A stretch of DNA of 64,000 nucleotides from Azolla caroliniana. Its lineage: Eukaryota; Polypodiophyta. Shown here in pieces: positions 60,653 to 64,000 of the stretch. The stretch spans positions 6,510,001 to 6,574,000 of the forward strand of contig JBHGNT010000013.1 of assembly GCA_043228905.1 (NCBI GenBank). The letters are read 5' to 3'. Each line of letters opens with the position of its first letter. Within the stretch, counting starts at the first letter, position 1. The notes beneath the pieces are model-generated. The model saw nothing but the letters and a program-made list of their open reading frames with translations. It was not told the DNA's origin and searched no databases. The position numbers and the translations under genes are program-made.

Positions 60653-61640
60653 ATAGTTGATTTCGGTGGCGTCAAATTTGCGTGAGTGGAAAGCCATAGG
60701 ATGGAGCTTTTCATCATTGCCTTGTTGTGACAAAATGCTACCCAACGTGAAATCCGACGTGTCAGCTTCAATGATGATTGGTTTTTCTAGATCAACATTA
60801 GCCAGAATAGGAGCTGATGTAAATGCCTTCTTAAGATTCTCAAAAGTCATGTCCGCTTCTTCAGACCAAACAAACGATTGTCCCTTCTTAGTAAGTTGTG
60901 TGAGATGCAGAACAAGCTTTGAGTAATCCTGTATAAACTTGTGGTAGAAATTGGCAAAGCCTAAAAAGCATTGCACATCTCGCAACAAACGTGAAGTCTG
61001 CCACTCTACCACCGTTTTGACCTTTGCCGGATCCATGGAGATGCCTTCCGAGGAAATGACATAGCCCAGAAATTCTACCTGATTGCACTCGAAACTACAC
61101 TTTTCCAACTTTGCATAAAGACCATGTTCTCACATCATTTTAGTACTAACAGTACATGAGAATCATGCTCTTCTTGGGTTCTCGAATAAACCAATAGATC
61201 ATCCTAATAGATGATCAAACAAACATCCAAGAGATCTCGGAATATATTATTTTCCGTGTGCTAGAAGACTGTTGGAGCATTAGTGAGGCCAAATGGCATG
61301 ACCGTATACTCGAAGTGCCCATATCTGGTGTGAAACACGGTCTTCTATTCATCTCCTGGTCGGATCCATACGAGGTTATTGCTCCTCGTAAGTCGATCTT
61401 TGTGAAGAACCTTGCACCATTGATCCGTTCTAAAAGACTTGAAATAAGGGGAAGTGCATACCTTTTCCTAATGGTGACCTTATTCAAGCCACAGTAATCT
61501 ACGACGAGACGAAGTGATCCATCCTTTTTCTTGACGAAGAATATGGATGCGCCAGTTGGAGATTTTGAATGTCGAATGAAACCATTTGCCAAATTCTCCT
61601 CTATATAAGCTCGAAGGACTTCTAGCTCGGTTGGTGACAA
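60653..61640 (-). pseudogene. chromovirus reverse transcriptase
   Basis: First piece (61640-61215): [40 protein letters not shown] and [11 protein letters not shown]. The active-site region near 61205 reads IIY-stop-DDLLVYS, so the Leu/Val of YxDD is now TAG. Second piece (61108-60653): CSFECNQVEFLGYVISSEGI, FLGFANFYHKFIQDYSKL and EADTSDFTLGSILSQQ, then FDATEINY, where the Gag-only element interrupts. Confidence 0.92.
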
Positions 61641-61655
61641 ATTGTAGATCAGTCC

Positions 61656-63497
61656 CTATGGTGGCTCTTTTGCCGGTTGTAAATCAATGGGGCAATCATA
61701 CGGTCGATGGTGAGGAAGCGTATTGGCTTGTACTTTATCAAACACATCGGCATAATGACGATACTTCTCTGTAAGTTGATTGGTGGACTCCTCTTTAGTG
61801 GTGTTGAAAGGTTTTGCTAATACTGCAAAGAGAAACATTACTTCCTTGCGTCCTTCCTCATGCAACTGATGTAGCGAAATGGTTGCAATCTTATGAGTAG
61901 ATCCTCGGGTTTGTCGATATCGGATTTCTCTTGTTCTCCAATCTATGTCTGGGTTATGTAATTTGAACCATGGTAATCCCAAAACAATAGGATGTTCTGG
62001 GATACTAATTATATTAAAGGATAATACACACGCTAAATTATCTAGGACAATAGTAACAGGCTTTGACTCTTCTATGATATTTGCAGAAGCAATGGGACGA
62101 CCATCAATGACTACTACAAAGGCTGGACATGGGAGTTTTCTTAGGGATATCTTATGAGCTTGGGAAAAATTCCTATCCATGAAGCAAGAATTAGCTCCGG
62201 AATCTAGGAGTGTTGAGACATGTATTGGAGAGGTACTTTTAGTACTAACGGTTACTTGGGCTAAGAACACATTGCTAACTTTCTTAGAGGGAATGGAACC
62301 ACTAATGGGTTGCAAAGATCTAGGGCTGTCCAACCAAACGGCTCCTATTTTGGTTGGACCTAGTCGTTTAACTTTTCTTCTAACTAACTGACTACGGACA
62401 TCAAATTTGTTTGATAGATTTGGGCTATTAGTACTATTAGAACTATCAGATATTCCTACTGAAATAGACTCGGGTTTAGTACAATTAGAACTAGCAACTA
62501 TTTGGTTCACCTGTCTTCTTGGCCTATGGGGACAGTTCACTGCAATATGCCCTAGTCCACTGCAATAAAGACATAGTCGATTTCCTCGGCGTCGCTGCTT
62601 TTCTTCTTCCAATAATGGTCTGCGACGATGTGTAGTGTCAATTTCCATCGGAGTTGGAGTATTCATTGGAGACGCATTGTATGCCTCCCTTGGAAAAGGT
62701 TTTGCTACCACTGAGGCGTAGGTGGGCTTTGATCTTGCCCTTGGCATCTGGAACAAACGTTCCGAACGTCGTTCGAAAAGACGGTTGTTGCATCTCACCG
62801 CACGACTGATTGCTTCTGTCAATGACTTTGGTTCTTCAGGGAAGGTCAAGAGTAAATCCTTGACATTGTTACGTAGACCATAACGAAATTGCTCCATAAG
62901 TGCTTGGTCATCCCAGGGGATATCGGAGGGGAGTAGGCGGAAATCTCCAACGTATGAGGCTGGACGATCACCTTGACGTAATCGTCGGATTTTGTTGATT
63001 GTTGTCCTTATGCTGTCAGTATCTCCAAAACAGGCTTTAAACTCACTTAAAAACTCTTTAAAATTGTTTAGTAAAGGAGATTCCTTTTCTAAAAACGGAG
63101 CGACCCATGCCAAAGTTAAGCCACTTAACAATGTGCCTACTAAACCCAGTCGTGATGCATCGGTGGGATATCGGGAAGGATGCATTTGAATGACTAATCA
63201 TACCTGATTAAGGAATCCTCTAAACTACGATCGCGTTCCATCGAATTTCATGGTAAGGCTGATCTTGGGTTCTTTATGAACCCCTTGCATATTGGGTCCT
63301 TGTTGTTGCATTGCTACTATGGTTGCTTCAAGCAGTTGCACGTGTAACGCTAGTTCCCCGTGTTGTTGTTGCATCTTATGCTTCTCTAAGGAGATTTGTT
63401 GAAGCTCCCCCAACAGTCGTTGATTTTCTTGTTCCAATGCGAGAAACTTCTCTTTCAAGCATTGCAACTCCGAAAAAACGGATTGATATTCTTAAGC
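61656..63497 (-). pseudogene. chromovirus Gag and protease
   Basis: The N-terminal coiled coil (MQCLKEKFLALEQENQRLLG, near 63460) is followed by stops near 63190-63230. The main frame (63185-61656) has a Gag domain (LLNNFKEFLSEFKACFGDTD, then YVGDFRLLPSDIPWDDQALM), a zinc knuckle CLYCSGLGHIAVNC (near 62570), and protease STLLDSGANSCFMDRNFS (near 62200) with ILDNLACVLSFNI-type continuation and VLGLPWFKLHNPDIDWRTRE. It ends QPAKEPP just before RT. Confidence 0.9.
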
Positions 63498-63608
63498 ACT
63501 AACAGTGGCATTAGTATGAGAGAAAAGAGGAATAAGAGATTAATATGAAGGGAGGGAGAAGTTAGAAGATAAAGGAAGAGAAGGAAGGAAACGATATCGG
63601 TTCAAACT

Positions 63609-64000
63609 GTCAGAAGCAGTACTAAGACAGAGAAGGAATTAGTACTAAAAGATGAGGATTAGTACTAAGGGAGGTGTAGAATTCTCGAGAGAAGGAAAGA
63701 GTGACTGAGAGAGAGAGGGGGGGGGGGGGGGGGGAGAGAGAGAGAGAATGATGATAACAAAATATATATATTATGTTAAGTGAATATACAATAGTAGCTA
63801 GGAGGCTTAAGACTGACGTTGAACCGATTTGGTTCGAAATAATGCCTTGTGCCTGCTTTTATAGTGTTCTCAGGAGTACTCCTGAAGTTTCTAGATTGTT
63901 CCAAAGAAATCTGGAATATACATCAATTTTCTATAGTAAAACTTAAATGAAAATATTATCCTTCATATTACAACATATAGTTTAATGGTCAAGAGCTTGA
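63609..64000 (-). repeat. chromovirus 5' LTR, cut by the window end
   Basis: Starts TGTCAGAAGCAGTACTAAG, the complement of the end ...TACTGCTTCTGACA seen in the other LTRs. It contains a GA run with a 16-18 G homopolymer at 63717-63734. The tRNA-like segment begins at 63974 and runs off the window. Confidence 0.87.

Larger units (their letters stand above)
53540..64000 (-). mobile_element. Ty3 chromovirus, minus strand, interrupted by a Gag-only element
   Basis: Order on the minus strand: 5' LTR (63609 to beyond 64000), Gag, knuckle, protease, RT, [55819-60652 insertion], RNase H, integrase, chromodomain, 3' LTR (53946 to about 53540, outer end lost). Without the insertion the RT/RNase H join is continuous (FDATEINY / NYKIDDKELLAI). 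The family is the chromodomain (Chromoviridae) clade. The coding region has several stops. Confidence 0.92.

Overview
This is nuclear DNA of a land plant. Three intron-bearing host genes lie among dense, mostly decayed LTR retrotransposons, and a plant-type TTTAGGG repeat is present. The host genes are UMP synthase (+, 6253-10158), a PsbP-like thylakoid lumen protein closest to PPL1 (-, 12397-15021) and an enkurin/FAP106-like axonemal protein (+, 44077-48189). Enkurin is a cilium/flagellum protein, so the host should make motile sperm. That points to a fern, lycophyte, bryophyte or cycad/Ginkgo rather than a flowering plant. The chromodomain Ty3 elements would fit a non-seed plant too. With roughly 1 kb introns and heavy repeat load I lean to a fern, but I cannot name a species.

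Layout. 1-4450: Ty1/copia element A (-), its 3' end outside the window. 4450-4920: decayed coiled-coil coding remnant. 4920-6252: microsatellite-rich spacer. 6253-15021: UMPS and PPL1-like gene, convergent. 15160-18355: truncated copia element B (+) with a solo LTR inside. 18365-20711: copia LTRs and fragments (-). 20712-34543: a Ty3/gypsy element (-) inserted in a copia gag gene, with a second, younger gypsy element of the same family (20959-27888) inserted in its 3' LTR. 34544-42290: more copia LTRs and fragments and the fairly complete copia element C (-). 44077-48189: enkurin gene. 49701-50541: copia LTR plus RNase H fragment. 50545-64000: chromodomain Ty3 elements in inverted orientation around a 100-N gap. 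The right-hand copy is split by a 4.83 kb LTR element (55819-60652) with a perfect 5-bp target duplication.

The most unusual object is that 55819-60652 element. It encodes a Gag with zinc knuckles and then a very long coiled-coil region, with no protease, reverse transcriptase or integrase. It therefore looks like a non-autonomous Gag-only LTR element. A diverged copy of the same coiled-coil module lies about 52 kb away at 4450-4920, so the module is a recurring unit.

Many breaks in the transposon reading frames are TAG, often where relatives have CAG or TGG, as expected from C-to-T decay of methylated cytosines. Coordinates of intron boundaries and LTR ends were read by eye from splice motifs, reading phase and TG...CA ends.
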